From: Manis javanica
Taxonomy: Eukaryota; Chordata; Mammalia; Pholidota; Manidae
DNA length: 64,000 nt
Assembly: GCF_040802235.1 (NCBI RefSeq)
Contig: NC_133167.1
Span: 102,162,001-102,226,000, forward strand
Direction: 5' to 3'
The position numbers and the translations under genes are program-made. Shown here in pieces: positions 49,170 through 61,699 of this stretch. The notes under the pieces were generated by a model, which was not told the DNA's origin, searched no databases, and saw only the letters and a list, made by a program, of their open reading frames with translations. The number at the start of each line of letters is the position of its first letter. Position 1 is the first letter of the stretch.

Positions 49170-50150
49170 CTGAATTTTAAAAAGTGAGGATAATTGGCAC
49201 TTGGTAACTTACACAGAAATATAAAGTGGTACAAGAAAATTGCCCATTTCTTTTAAATTTACATTTCATTATTTTTTTTCTTTTGAGAAGGGATAAGACA
49301 TGTAATTTCCATCAGCTTCCACCAGTTATGTATGAAAGAGGCTACGAGTTCAGCTCTGTACAGGAAGCAGATGGGGAAGTGTAACTTGAATTTACAGATG
49401 AAGGAGTCTCTTGGTGCTTTGCATGCTCCAAGCTCCAAACAATTCCTTTATTTAGTCAACAAGCATTTATGCATATACCTTAGCAGAGCACCCGGCTTTG
49501 TGGATGTACCCAGGTAACATTTCCTCACTGACCTTCATTATAATTTCAGATATGTGTAATGATAATCGGGGGCATCAACTCATAACACAAATTCTATGTA
49601 GGAATCTTGAATATATATATATTTTTTGCTAAGAATATTCTGTCATATATGTTTGTAGTCTGTATGTATGCCTTTCACTGAACGTGAAAAACTGACCTCA
49701 TGCACTCATACACATATCAACGTGTGTAGACCGACAAGACCACATAGTGAATTTTTTTTTCCTAGAATTTTCATTGACTTCTTTTCTGGTTTAGCAGATA
49801 TTCTAGTCATCCCCTTACTTTAAGGTTTAAACAGTCCTCTCTGGGTTGGACTGCTGTATCAAAACATAAGTACGTGGCCTGTAAGGGTATTTGCTGAGCT
49901 GTGAAAAGAAGTTTTTGGTCCTGATTATCATTGAGTTAAGAACAAAGATATTTCACCAGACAGTTTATCTTGTAATAACATGTACTGTGTTAGCTGAGCC
50001 AGCAATGAGATTCATTACTCAGCATTTATTTGAGGTGGGGGATAAACCTCATGGAAGCAAGAATGGTTTAGCCTGTTCATTGTTGGGATTTAAGGCACCT
50101 AAGCATGTAGCAAATAAATTAAAAAAATGATAAAAAAGTTAATGATGTTA
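49170..50150. other. Upstream flank of candidate exon A, nothing recognised
   Basis: No further convincing exon of the minus-strand gene found. An L2-like scrap ('ttagtcaacaagcatttatgcat') lies near 49454-49476. The plus frame at 49891-50130 has no splice or homology support. Confidence 0.45.
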
Positions 50151-50154
50151 TTGA

Positions 50155-50275
50155 GTTACAGATGACGAAACAAAGACTCTAAGAATATAAGTACTTTCAG
50201 AAGGTCACTGGGGTAATAAGAAGTGGAATGAGACTTGAAGTCTGGTTTGATTCCAAGTGTGTGTGCCCTTCCCAC
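50155..50275 (-). repeat. MIR SINE fragment, minus strand
   Basis: Inverted MIR: 'cagatgacgaaacaaagactctaag', 'aggtcactggggtaataagaagtggaatgagacttgaagtctgg'. Confidence 0.7.
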
Positions 50276-50279
50276 GTCA

Positions 50280-52015
50280 AATGTGATGCATAGACTGGCA
50301 TCTGAACAGACTCCCTGCCTCTGTTTCCTGGTTGCAAGTCACGTCCTTTCCAGGGGCAAGCACAGGAGGTGGGAGCAGGGGTCAGGAGTATTTTGGTGGA
50401 GCAGACATCCGGGAATGCCTTCAAAGCCCCATGTGACATAGCCTCAGAAGGATCTTATGTTTACTTCTGTCCTTTCAGTCTTGATCCCTTGCCCTTGAGG
50501 GACTGAAATATATTCCAGGTATGCTGTCGATCAGACATAGATAACCTCCAGGCCTGTAAATAGAGGCGCCAAGCCAAAGTCTGTGTCTGTATTCCTTAGA
50601 ACATGTGATCGTGTTCACCGCTGCGTGAAGTCCCCTCTCCTAACTCTCAATACCATTGAAAACATGCCCAGACTCTGTGTCTGTGGTGGGTGGAGAAAGA
50701 TCCTCAATCATCAACCCAAATACAAGGTATTAACAAGAGAGATTTAATACCGACAGTGCCACGTGGGAGTTACAAGGTGTTAACGAGCAAGATAAACCAA
50801 GGAATTCGTTTTTCTTCCTCCTTGGCTGCCTGGGTTCACTGTGGATGCAGAAGAATTGAAACCTGAAGTTGTGAAACTATGACCCAGGAAGGCTTCCTGT
50901 ATTATGCACGGTGCCTTAAGACGAGAGACTTTTAGTGAAATGCCAAGAACATTCAGGGTAATGTGTCCGCAGCAAGCGGATCCTGGATTTATTGCGGAGG
51001 GGACGGTGTGAGTCAACCAAAATGGAGAATGATGAGAAGTAACTAAATTATGTATGACGATCTTCACAGAGCAGAGGAAGGAAGAAAAGCTTAATGACGC
51101 TGTGGTTGAAGGACCAGCAGCAGTTGGTGATGTATTGACTGGAGACTGGTAAGAAGAGAAATGGATGTCTGAAGACTCGAAGGTTATAAATGAGTGTCAC
51201 AAACACCAAGCAGCGGGTTTGGGAGGAGGAGGGGAACCAGGGGCACAGCACACAATAAATTTTAGTGGCAACAAGATGGCCAAGTAAAGTTGACTTGACA
51301 TTAAAAATCATCATTTTAATCTATGCAGCTCTTTGAAGCCTGAGTCTTACCAGGGCCAAAAAAAAAAAAAAAAATCTATAGTTAACGATGAAGTATTTTC
51401 CCCATTGCTTTCCCGGCATCCACCAAAAACAGTACATAGTTTAATTATTGCAGCTACAGGCTGGACCAGGGCGATGAAGAATGATGTGTCTGCTGTAGTG
51501 AGAAATTAGATAGAACCAACTTGTTTATTCTCCTCCTTCTTCCTCTGTGAGGCTAAATTAATTTAGTTAACAAGCTTTTGTTTGGATTAGCGGTCAGAAC
51601 TCCTGATTATTACAGTAACTGTCATTTGTGGAGCGTTGACAGTATCCTCAAGCCCCACGTGTGAAACAGCAAGGGGTTCTTTTCTCATTCTCTGCCAGAA
51701 CCAATGTGTCACAAGACTGGGGGCGCTACGCGTCGGAATAGAACATGGAAGTTCAAGAAAATCAGATTCAGTTCCCTGTGACTTCAGAAATGCCACCGAT
51801 GGTCCTTCTTATTGACCTGGGTCGGGTTCTTCTGATCTTTTAAACAACTGCAACAATACGCCCAATTTTATACCTGGCCCACGCTACGGGGGACTTACTG
51901 AGAGGTGTGCGGCCGTGGCGGGGGCTGGGAAGGAGGAGCAGGCTGAACACGCATCTCAGGCCCTTCCGCACAAAATCTGAGTGCAAACAGTAAGCAAGCC
52001 AAGCGAGGCGCAAAT
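50280..52015. other. Region upstream of the DCTD island, nothing recognised
   Basis: No gene or named repeat. A 22-base direct repeat 50 bases apart (50721 and 50771) and A17 at 51358-51374 are the only structures seen. Confidence 0.5.
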
Positions 52016-52019
52016 GCAA

Positions 52020-53220
52020 ATGTAGCTTCGAGGCATTTTGGGCCTCGAGGCACAGCGTCCCCGTCCCACCCAGTTCGCGGCTGCCTACCCAGCTGCAGCC
52101 GCCCGGTCCACCCGCAGGGGGGCCCAGCTGGCCCAGCAGGCCCAGCCGGAGACCAAGACCAGGTGCCCACGACCCACAGTGCAAACAACCCAGCCCCACA
52201 GCCTCAGACCCGAAACGAAGGGCACGGGCGGTCCTGACGGCAGAGCTCCGGGGGCGGCTCCGGGCGCGGGCGGAGCACCCTGAGCCCGGGCCCGGGGCCT
52301 CGGCGGCGGGTTGGCGCGCCCCGCCAGCCAGGCCCGGAGGTCGCCGGCCGCGGTCGCCTTCCGGCCCCGGGCCCCGCCCCGCCCCGTCCCCGCGGAGCAC
52401 TTCCGTCCCCGGCGAGCGGCGGGAAGGCGGCGGGGCGAGCGCGGCCCGGAGCGCGGTCGCGGGGGCCCGCAGGAGGGCGCGGGCGGCGGGCGGTAGGCGG
52501 GCGCGCCTCGGGGCCCTGGGGTTCCCCAGGGGGGCAGAGGGGTCCCCGAGGGAGGGCGTCCCGGGAGTCCGGAAACAGCCACCGGTCCTTGCGCCCGCGT
52601 GTGAGCCGGGGACGCACGGGTTCGTCCCGGGATCGGAGGGACGGGGCCTGGGGGCAGCGTGGCTTCTGGCCCGGCCGCCCTTCCTGCGCCTGCAGCGGGG
52701 TTTCGGGGCGCCGGGGAGCGGTACACCCGAGCCAAGGAGCGCGCCCCGTGGAGAGGACACCTTCCTTCCCCTCCCCACCTCCGCCCGTGCGGAGGGCGTG
52801 GGTGGCGATCCTTAGCCGCGCGGTGACCCGGTCCAATCCAGCGTCGCTTCGTGTTGAGGGCGCAGGCTTCTCAGAATCTGGGCAACTTGGTTTGATCAGC
52901 GGGTGATCGTGGCTCCCGGGCCCGACTGGCTCACTGCACCCCCGTCTTAGGCTCTGCTGCCTGCGCTTAACGACGACGAGAGCCTGCAGCCCAAGGGTGG
53001 GGACGGTCGCGCCCACCCCGAGCCCGGACGTCTAGGCTTTCTCGAGACTTTTCAGTAACTTCTCCCCAGCTGTCGTGTTGCCCTCCTTTGCCCTTGGTAC
53101 TTCTCCCCCGAAACCGCCCCGCCCCACCCTTACCGGACGTTTTAGACGCCCTTCAGGGACTGTCCCTGTTGTGCTCCTAAAACCTATGATACCAGAACCT
53201 TGCGTTGATAATAGCCCGGG
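52020..53220 (+). promoter_or_regulatory. DCTD: CpG-island promoter of DCTD
   Basis: About 1.2 kb of very GC-rich, CpG-dense DNA in an otherwise AT-rich, CpG-poor window, just upstream of the DCTD coding exons. Clustered GC boxes (Sp/KLF type, minus-strand GGGGCGGGG) lie at 52372-52390. An ETS core read as ACTTCCG lies at 52399-52405, and a CCAAT box at 52833-52837. I see no TATA box at a sensible place. This is the usual design of a housekeeping nucleotide-metabolism gene with dispersed starts. Long minus-strand open frames here (up to 312 codons) reflect base composition, because stop codons are rare in GC-rich DNA. The island could also fire in the minus direction toward the decayed gene at 42.9-49.2 kb; that is inference. 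Confidence 0.9.
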
Positions 53221-53329
53221 CACTTTTCAGGACTCGGAGTTGATAACTTATGTCCCATCCCAGGAAACTAAGGGGAAAAGGAAGGGACAAATTATCTGGT
53301 AATATCAGAGTGCCTACAGCTCCAAATGG

Positions 53330-53485
53330 AATTTGACTGGCATGGATAATAGACCTGTGTGACTCGGGGCCAGCCACTTCTCCGAGTCTGTAAGGTGTGT
53401 TGCCCTCTGATTTAGCCAAGGAATGAGGCTTGAATGAGACGATGTGAATAACAGGGCCTGAAATGCATGAGATGATTCACCGTGA
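53330..53485 (+). repeat. MIR fragment in DCTD intron 1, probable
   Basis: 'gacctgtgtgactcggggccagccacttctccgagtctgtaaggtg', then 'gaatgagacgatgtgaataacagggcctg', as in plus-strand MIR. Confidence 0.5.
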
Positions 53486-53875
53486 GTGTTCTTTCCCCTC
53501 CCTCTTGTGCCCGCTCCATTTTATAAGGGCTCAGAGGTGAAGGGCAAGGACAATTTATAGGGTAGGCATTTGTAGTAACTTGAAAAAGATCCCAAAGTAC
53601 CTTGAGAAAGCAGTGAATAAATGTGACACTTGGGAATGTGAAGCTACCCGTGCCAAATACAAATTTATGAAATAGTGACTTAGCTTCTTAATTTTTTTCT
53701 TAAAACCGAAGAATGTCTGGGGTGTGTGTTCTGTGATTTTTTTATTGAGAAATGTAACTGCAATTGTCGGAGTTTGGAAATCTAAAGTTTAAATGTGGTT
53801 GGGTTGAATCGGAAAGCAACTTTACGAGAATGATTTTCTCAACTGCTATTTGTTGTGTTTTCCTTCCAGGGCATC

Positions 53876-53983
53876 ATGAGTGAAGCCCCCTGCAGAAAAC
53901 GTGATGACTATTTGGAGTGGCCCGAGTATTTCATGGCGGTGGCCTTCTTATCGGCACAGAGAAGCAAAGATCCAAATTCCCAG
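53876..53983 (+). CDS. DCTD: DCTD coding exon 2 (start codon, residues 1-36)
   Basis: Deoxycytidylate deaminase hydrolyses dCMP to dUMP and ammonia in the cytosol, feeding thymidylate synthase. The enzyme is a zinc-dependent hexamer, activated by dCTP and inhibited by dTTP. This exon starts after a pyrimidine-rich acceptor (AG at 53868-53869), with six bases of 5' UTR before the ATG at 53876. It encodes 36 residues beginning [20 protein letters not shown] and including [16 protein letters not shown], which match the N-terminus of mammalian DCTD with small changes (for example APCRK near the start). It ends with a Gln codon followed by a strong GTGAGT donor at 53984, so the exon is phase 0. 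The ATG is chosen because it matches the known protein start. Reading through the donor gives a few intron codons, then a stop, which is not a real product. Confidence 0.97.
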
Positions 53984-54354
53984 GTGAGTTTTATAGGGGA
54001 ATGTTTGGACCCTCATAGATACAGAGATATACACAAATGAGCAAATTGGAAAAGGAGGCTCAGTAGGCACCTGCCAACTTAGAAAAGAAGAGTTAAGTCT
54101 GTCTTTTTTCCTACATTCCTGTGGACTTATGTTTTCCTGGGAGAGAGTAAACTGTCACATGCCATCGTTCCATGCCTCCTGTATCCGCCTGGGACTGGGA
54201 GGCTCACTTTCTTTGGCTTGTGGGATCTGCCACAGACATGAGTCAGGAGACCTCAGTGCTTTGGGGCTCTGCAGGCCTTTTGGTGTCTACTGGCCTCTCC
54301 AGTGGCAGACTAACCCCTTGGTGTCACCAAGCCTTTGGGCATGTTTCCCTGCAG
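53984..54354 (+). other. DCTD: DCTD intron 2
   Basis: A short 371-base intron with GTGAGT at the 5' end and TTTCCCTGCAG at the 3' end. Frames that cross it on the plus strand are intron-retention artefacts. No repeat recognised. Confidence 0.93.
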
Positions 54355-54490
54355 GTTGGAGCCTGCATCGTGAACGCAGAAAACAAGATTGTCGGCATCG
54401 GGTACAATGGGATGCCCAACGGGTGCAGCGATGACCTGTTGCCTTGGAGGAGGACAGCGGCCAATAAGCTGGACACCAAATACCCTTACG
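54355..54490 (+). CDS. DCTD: DCTD coding exon 3 (residues 37-81, partial protein)
   Basis: This exon begins after a TTTCCCTGCAG acceptor and opens with Val-Gly-Ala, joining in frame to the Gln that ends the previous exon. It encodes 45 residues plus one base, including [20 protein letters not shown] and then [19 protein letters not shown]. The GxGYNGxPxGC stretch is the signature of the dCMP deaminase branch of the cytidine deaminase superfamily and lies beside the nucleotide site. The donor GTAGGG follows at 54491. The leftover G should pair with TG from the next exon to give Val, just before the CHAE zinc and proton-shuttle motif. That motif and the PCxxC zinc ligands are therefore outside the window, and under half of the usual 178 or so residues are visible. 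No lesion is seen. Confidence 0.97.
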
Positions 54491-56869
54491 GTAGGGCATG
54501 CTCGTGTTCCATTCTGCTCAGTGGCACAGCCTGGGGGAGTGCTTAAACAAGAGAGTTGGTCCGAAAGTGTCTTCATGGTTTTCAGTCATCAACAGCTGGA
54601 TGGAAGGAAGATCCTATTGAACGACCCCAGTTTCCAGTCCCTGTCCCTTCAGTTCCAGGGAGAGCCAGTGGGTGGAAGCGAGGTGCTGGTCACACAGCCC
54701 AGCCCTGAGCTCCGGGGCTCTGCTGCCTGCGGCCGGCCTGGCGTGTTTCACCCAACTGTGCGCTGGACGCCGCAGCAGCCGCCTCCCGTTGTGGGGGCTC
54801 TGCAGACCCAGAGTGGGCTGTGTGCACAGACCACACGCCAGATGTGTGGGATCGAAAACCTTTGGCCTGGCCGTCTCTGGTTTCCATTTCTAAATTAGGC
54901 AAGGGTACTTCTTGTGATCTGTTGCCCCTCTGATCGCCAGGGAGAACCACTTTCCTGTCATTCTCTGGAGAATAAGCCACGAATGCCACAAATGAGGCAA
55001 GTCAGGCAGCATATGCCGGTGACTGATTTTTCATGTTAGGATCTGTATTTATGCCTAGAAATGAGCAGATTGCCTCCACTGGAAGTAAAGCAGATGAAGG
55101 CCATCCAAATGGGAAAGAATGTGCCTTTAGGAAGAAGGCCCAAGGCACCATGTAAGACCCATCTGCCTAGTGACTCGCCTCTTGGAGGTTCTCTGCGTTT
55201 CCCTCCTGAAGAATTCCAAGTGCACATTTAGTCTAATGTGTATATTTTTACTAATGTCCCTGGACCTTAATCATGTTAAATAAGCCTCATAAATTTCTTT
55301 GTAATCCAGGAAAACTGCTCCCTTTTCGAAAGAAAAAGGAGAGAATGTGCCTGGAGAAGGGGAAGGAGCCAAGGAATGAGGCAGGGAGAGCTGCACAGCA
55401 CCCAGGGCTTCAGGGAATAAAACATAATTCGCGAGCAAGGGGATTTAGTAGTCACATTAGCCCATTTAACTTCACCCCTCATAGGAGTCAGAAGAGTAGG
55501 ACTCCAGCTGGGAGAGGCTGAAACCGGGTTCTCAGCCTCAGCTGCATAGGCTGAACAGTGTGTGTGCAATGAAAAATGTGCTAATGTGTTTTAGAAATTC
55601 TTGTCACCCCCCCATTTCGACTCCGTAAGCTTTGATGGTAAGAGAGAAAGGAAATGATGGGGTGTTTGTAGGTACATGCAAAGGTAATTTGTCACGGGGC
55701 AGTGCAGTGCCCCTGTAAAAACCCCTAGAGTGAAAGGTTCGATGTGGTCAGGATCTACACTGAAACGTGTGGCCACCACAGCCGCTACTTCACTGAGGTG
55801 ACAGTGCAATTTCGGTCCTCACGCTGAACCCCCATTTGGAGGAGTTCTTAAGGGTGTCCATCTGTGCACTGAGGCTGGCAGCAAAAAGATGCCACTGCCT
55901 ACTGAGTGGCCCTCCACGTGGGCCTGTGCGCTCTGCAGGGTCTTCAGTCACCGTGAGCCCCAGGCAGCTCCGTGGTGGTGACCTCAAAGCCAGAGGATTT
56001 GCAGTCCTGGCCCTTCATCCCCACCCCCCTCCTGGTCTTCTGGAGCGTCTCAAGTAGCTGATTTTCTCTGTTCTGAGATCCAAACTGGAGAGAGTAGCTC
56101 TCTCGGAGCTCCTTTCCAGAAGGGAGGAATAAAAAAAAAAAAAATCCCACACCGGCATTTGTCCAACTTCATGGTGGTTTTCTATTGAATTGTCTGTAGC
56201 TGAGCATCATGGCCCTGGTTGTCTGTATGCATTATTTTTTACTATCCATGTGATACCTCGAAGGATTTCAAAGCTTCTTGCCTTTACTTATCAATTATTC
56301 ATTTTATGTGGAGCTGGTTAGAATGTAGGCAATTTTCTTTCATGAGAGTGAGCTTGTAATTTGATGTACTGTAAAAGTCGTAGACGGTATTAAATGGTTT
56401 TTAAGAGGCATTTGGTATTACTACCATCGTAATACACGTGGAGATGGGCTTTAAGTCTAAATAATGATAACAGGCTATAACTGTACACTCAGTCATATCT
56501 TTTCAAGGGATTTCGGAGAATAATGTTTGGAGTGCCTTAGATGTAATAGACATGTTAAGTGATAATTGACTAAAATACAAATTCTCTTTTTACTTCTGTT
56601 TTAAGACTTCAGTTAATTTTTAAAAATTAGTGCTAATGTCTGAAATTGGGTGGGCTGAACCCTTTCTCGCCTCGCTGATACTAGTGGCATCTGAGCTACT
56701 ATTTTAGGAAGAACAGACTATGTCTTAATCCCTATAAAGGAGCTTTAGAGACTAGCTAGGGTTCTAGACCAAAGACTTCCTAATTCTTTTGACTATATGG
56801 GGATCCTCTTTTAAACTTCAAAAAAACTTCCAGAACCCCTATATGATGCTAGTTAAACTGTTACTACCT

Positions 56870-57250
56870 TATTTTGAAAACTGAGATATAATTGACATTA
56901 TAACATTATATTATTTTAAGGTGTACAACATAATTTTACATATGTACAACTTCAAAGTGATCATAATAAGTCTCGTTAACATCCATCATCATATGTAGTC
57001 ACAAAATGCTTTTCTGTGTCTGATGAGAACTCTCAAGATCTGCAATCTTAGCAACTTCCAAATATGTAATACAGCGTCACTAAGTCAGTGACCGTGAACT
57101 TCACATCACCCTGACTTACTCATTTTATAACAGGAAGTTTGTATCTTTTGATCCCCTTCACCCATTTTGCCCCCCACCTCCCAGCCTCTGGTAACCACCA
57201 GTCCATTTTCTGTATCTGTGAGCTTGGTTGTGTGTTTTTTTTTTGATTCC
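56870..57250 (-). mobile_element. L1 LINE 3' UTR, minus strand, in DCTD intron 3
   Basis: Well preserved inverted L1 UTR: 'ctgagatataattgacattataacattatatta', 'ggtgtacaacataatttta', 'aagtctcgttaacatccatcatcatatg', 'ctggtaaccaccagtccattttctgtatctgtgag'. Confidence 0.92.
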
Positions 57251-60200
57251 ATAAAAAATGTTTCTGATTTTTTTTATGATTCCATGTAAATGAGATCAAT
57301 ATGGTTATTAGTATATTTTGAGTGAGAAAATCCATGATGGCCAAAGCCTCCTTGATGTCAGCAGTGCAGTGCACGCTGCTGAATTTTATCAAACAGCCTT
57401 GGTGTGTGCCTGCGTATGTGCCTGACATGACGTTTACCCAGGTGTCCCATACTCGGACCCCGTGCAGAACCTCTGTACTGCCTGGAGTTCTGTGCCCACG
57501 GGGTCTAAGCGTGCTCACTTTTTTTAATGGAAAAAGGAAGGTACAAAAAATGTTAAGTGACTTCTATAGTGCCACCCAGGCAGGGTGACATCTCCTAAAT
57601 CTGGGGTCAGTGTCCTTCTCTACCTTGCTCTGTCTCACCTGTGGGGCATGGAGACTCAGTTTTTCCAAAGTTGCTTAGATCCCAAGTGGACCACCTGTTC
57701 TCTTCATCTCATCGTGCACTTGAGCAAACCGAGGCTTAGATGAAGGGGTCCCCAGGGTCCCAAGGCTAGGCCCAGATGGCCTGCACCTAGGATTAGTTAG
57801 CACATCATTTGCATATGACTTCCTTTAACATTTTTCCGAGGGGGAGATTGGGAATTGGTTGAATTTGAGTTTACCCGTAACATACTCAACGTAATGCTCT
57901 GTACTAATTCTGTTAACTTGGGAAGTCATTAGTCCTGATTGACACTTTGTGGAAAGGAGGGAAACGCAGAAAACTTGTAATAATGGGAAGATGGGAGCTT
58001 TTTCCGGGCTCTGTCTCCGGAGAGGCATTTTTAAAGGGTGTTTTTGTTCTTCCAGCATTAGGATCAAAACTTCACGGAACAATTTGATTATAATGTAGTG
58101 TTAATATGGAAAATGACAATTCCCCCTGCCAAAGAAACTTTTTATCTCCTTTTCCTGAAAAATCCAAAAGATAGTTTGATGTCATTAACATTAAGTGGCA
58201 GGAAGGAGTCGGCGTTATTATAGTGACATGAATGATAAATAAAAAAACCGGGAAGCAGCAGATTTATTTAATTTGCCATAAAAAACTCAGAAGAGTTTTA
58301 TTTTTATGTGAAGGGTTTGCCTACCGCAGGATGAAGTATTCAGCTGACAGCTTCAGTTCCTTTCTCCTTGTGTAAGTCATGAGAGGGAAGCATGTTTAAT
58401 TGAAATGCCAATTTTATGAAATGGAGGTAAAATACTAGTGGTAATTCAGATACCACTCTTTCCTTGGGTTTTTGTAAGCAATTCTGATGACATAGTTCAC
58501 AGACCAGAGAGAGTGAGTAGAATCAGCCTGTTCTATCCTTAGAGCCATTGCAAAATGTCACATTTTTAGCAGTACTCGCTAGCTGCAGTCATCAAGCCTG
58601 CATGCATCCTGCCGTGCTGTTTCTTGTTGGCCAGGAGACTTGGGAGTAAGCACACCTGTTGCCTGGCTTCCACTTCCACCCCAGTTGATCAAGAAACCAG
58701 AATTGCTCTGCCTGCTGTATCACACTTCTTCACCCTGGAGGGGACTGTGGTCGTGATGTCCCAAGAGTGGGCACCTCATTCAGGATGCACTGGGCACAAA
58801 TGGGAATGTGGGTCTTTTTCAGAATCAGTTCATATTTCTCCTGGAAGACTATAAAAGGATTATAATGTTGGGAAGGAAAATGCTGGAATTAATTAGGCAA
58901 GAGTCAGCATGGCACCTTTAAGCAGTCTTGCCAGTGTGTGGCAGTGCTTCTTTAAATTTTAAATTTAAGCTAATCCTTTATTTTTCAGGTTTAGCCTACT
59001 ATTAAGCATGCATAGATGTCATTTTAGCGATTGCTTAGCCATTTACCTTACCCCCTTGAACACTGACATTTTCCTCACTGCCACGCATGTGATATATTTC
59101 TTTTGGCATCCAAAAGGTTAGTCTTGAGAAACTAATTTATCAAGAAGTTAGGAGGCTGATCCTTCTTAAGCTGTGACTTCCTCAAAACTTGTAAGAGCTT
59201 CTTAGTAATTAAGATCAAATTTGTTCTTTCAGCCAGTTGAAATTGAATGCCCTCTGGTTTTGTTAGGCAGATCTGTGGCTCTGATGACTTGCTGTTATTT
59301 TTTGCAGAATACCAACTTATTTCACTTACAGCTTCGCATCATTCCTACCCTGCCTGGCCATCTGGGAGCTGTGGCCAGTGGAGGATCTAATTAGGGTCTT
59401 CTGTACAAAAGAACTAATGAAATCAAGGGAACACTTTTGAGCAGGTTTACAGGAAAGATATAAAGTAGATTATTTTTATGAATTGGGGCAAACTCAGGTT
59501 TCACTGTGTTGTCTGTAGGTAAACACAAACACAAGGTCTTATGTATGCAGCTTCCATTGAAAATTAACCAGCTTGATACACGTGTATTTCACCTCCAGGT
59601 ATAATTGCTTATAAATAGTCTTCAGGAAAGAATAGATCTTGAGTATTTTGGTTAATTTATTTGATTTTTATCTATGTGTTTTAATCTATAGGTTCAGGGT
59701 TAATTATTTTTGAAGAGTTAGAGATTTCTGCTTCACTCTGAATATCTACAAAGGTTGTAATAGTAACAGAAAGCTCCTGGTTCTAAAGAGCAAATTTAGC
59801 AAAAAGCTTAAAATGCTTACCTATGGGGATCAAACCTCCCCATGAAAATATACATATTTATCTTAGTTCTATAAAGAGTCCATTTACCTCATGGTAATTT
59901 GTAATAAAACTTTAAATAATTCAAGGTAAGTGATTTCCAAATTGATGACCAGTATATGGGCTGAAGTTTATCTCTACACTCTCTCTCAGAAGAAAAGGTT
60001 TATTGAGAAATTAATAGCCTCAATAAAATTTCAGGGCCACATTCAGCCTGTTTAGATTGTGCTAAGTATGTGAGCCCGTGTTAAGTATCTGCATGCAAGT
60101 GGATATTCCTAATGATAAATGTCATTTCTGTAATTTTTTTAAGTTGATGAGTCCTTGCTTAGACACTTTGGGGTGCTGTGCAGTGTAGTTATAGACTTTA

Positions 60201-61699
60201 TTCTGTTGATCTATAAAACTGATGTGCTTATTTTGACTGATCTTCTCTGAATTTGGCTTAAATTACTACGTTTTGATTTTATTTGGAATTTTTTTTTCAC
60301 CCCAGATCTCTTTCATAGGCTTTGTAAAAACTGGTGTTCAGGTAGGGTATGTACATAGTATTTGCTCATAGAAATATGCAGTAAAACCTAGTTCCAGGAC
60401 AGTTTTTGCAAATATTTATATTGCTTTTTGCTTTTGCTTCTTAGGACTTTGTTTTCCATTTGGATGGGACTCTACATGCATTTAATATGCCCAGTAGCTA
60501 AGAAAACGCCCACAGTATTTAAAACAACAATGAACAGATTGAAGCGAAGGCACCCTGGACTGGCCGTCCCGAGCCTGGCTTCCGGGTGTGCTGTTTTATG
60601 CCCTGTGCTTGTGGGGTTGTCAGGCACATGACCTGACATTTATTTCTCAGTATCTGTATGACATAAATGATCACTGAGGACTCCCCATGTTCTAGAATTC
60701 TGAGGGAAAATCAAGCTGCATGGCTCTGAGTTCAGCAGATTAGGTTAGCTGTTTCTCTGCTGAGGATGTTACAGGCAGTTCTAAGAGCATCCTGGCTGAG
60801 AGCCACAGGGCCGTGGAAAGCTGATGGGGGCAGTGAGACTGAACGTGCACGTGGGCACGTGAGCAAACGAGTAAAGAGAAACAGACTTCATTCCCTCCCT
60901 CCTTCCAGCAGCTGAAATCTGCGCGGGTTCCAGGATGACTGTGGACAGAGGCAGCACGCTCAAACAGGAGGGGTATGGAGATTAGAAGACATTGGATGAC
61001 AAAAGGTTGGCAGCTAGCAAAGAAGAAGAAAGACCCTGTGTCTAAGTACAAGAAAATATAGGAACAGAGGAGACAAGTCTTGGAACTTGCAGTCAAGAGG
61101 TTCTACTCTAAGACCAAATAGAAAGGACTTTACAAATCCTTTTGTGAATCAGTGAATGTGACTGTGTTTATTGAAATGTGGCTCCTTGCCTGGCATTGGG
61201 AAATCCCATGGTAAATGGGGAACCTCAGGGAAAACGGGAGCAAGGGTGGGAGGCAGCACCCGCTCTTGTCTCCTCTCACACTGTCTGGAGGGCAGGTACC
61301 AGCCAATTAGTGGAGGTGTAAATTTAATCTCTGTGCTTCTTTCAAATGATAGATGCCATAGTAAATTTAAAATATTGAATATGATAACGGAGCATGAATT
61401 TTTTAATTCTGCAATTAAAAGGCTTGGTTCAAAATGCCATTAATTTTGAGTTTAGGTGAAAAAGGGAAGCAGAATTCCTCATTGTCGTTTTCCTTCTGCA
61501 AGTGAGTTATAACTTTTTAGGAATTGAAATAAGTGCTAATGAGCCATCTATTCTTGTATCAGTTTGAGTTGTCTGTTGGTGATGGGACAGTTCTTGAGTC
61601 CTCGTGCTTCCTTTTTAAAAATTTATTACTGTATTTTATAATACATCACATTTTTCAGAGTTTGTTAGACTGGGGTCTCTGACTGACCCAGCAGATGCG

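Noticed and set aside
51587..51796. A 69-codon minus frame as a possible 5' exon of the decayed gene
   Set aside because: An acceptor-like CTGGCAG lies inside it, but no donor and no phase link to block A were found.
51840..53016. Minus-strand frames of 312, 270 and 216 codons in the CpG island
   Set aside because: They overlap each other in several phases, are Pro/Arg/Gly/Ala-rich as expected from GC-rich DNA without stops, and show no domain or splice logic.
54172..54546. A 124-codon plus frame containing DCTD residues
   Set aside because: It reads through intron 2 sequence, DCTD exon 3 and the next intron. The real coding part is 54355-54490.
60740..61096. A 118-codon minus frame in DCTD intron 3
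   Set aside because: No recognisable domain, overlapped by another frame, and no flanking splice signals of note.
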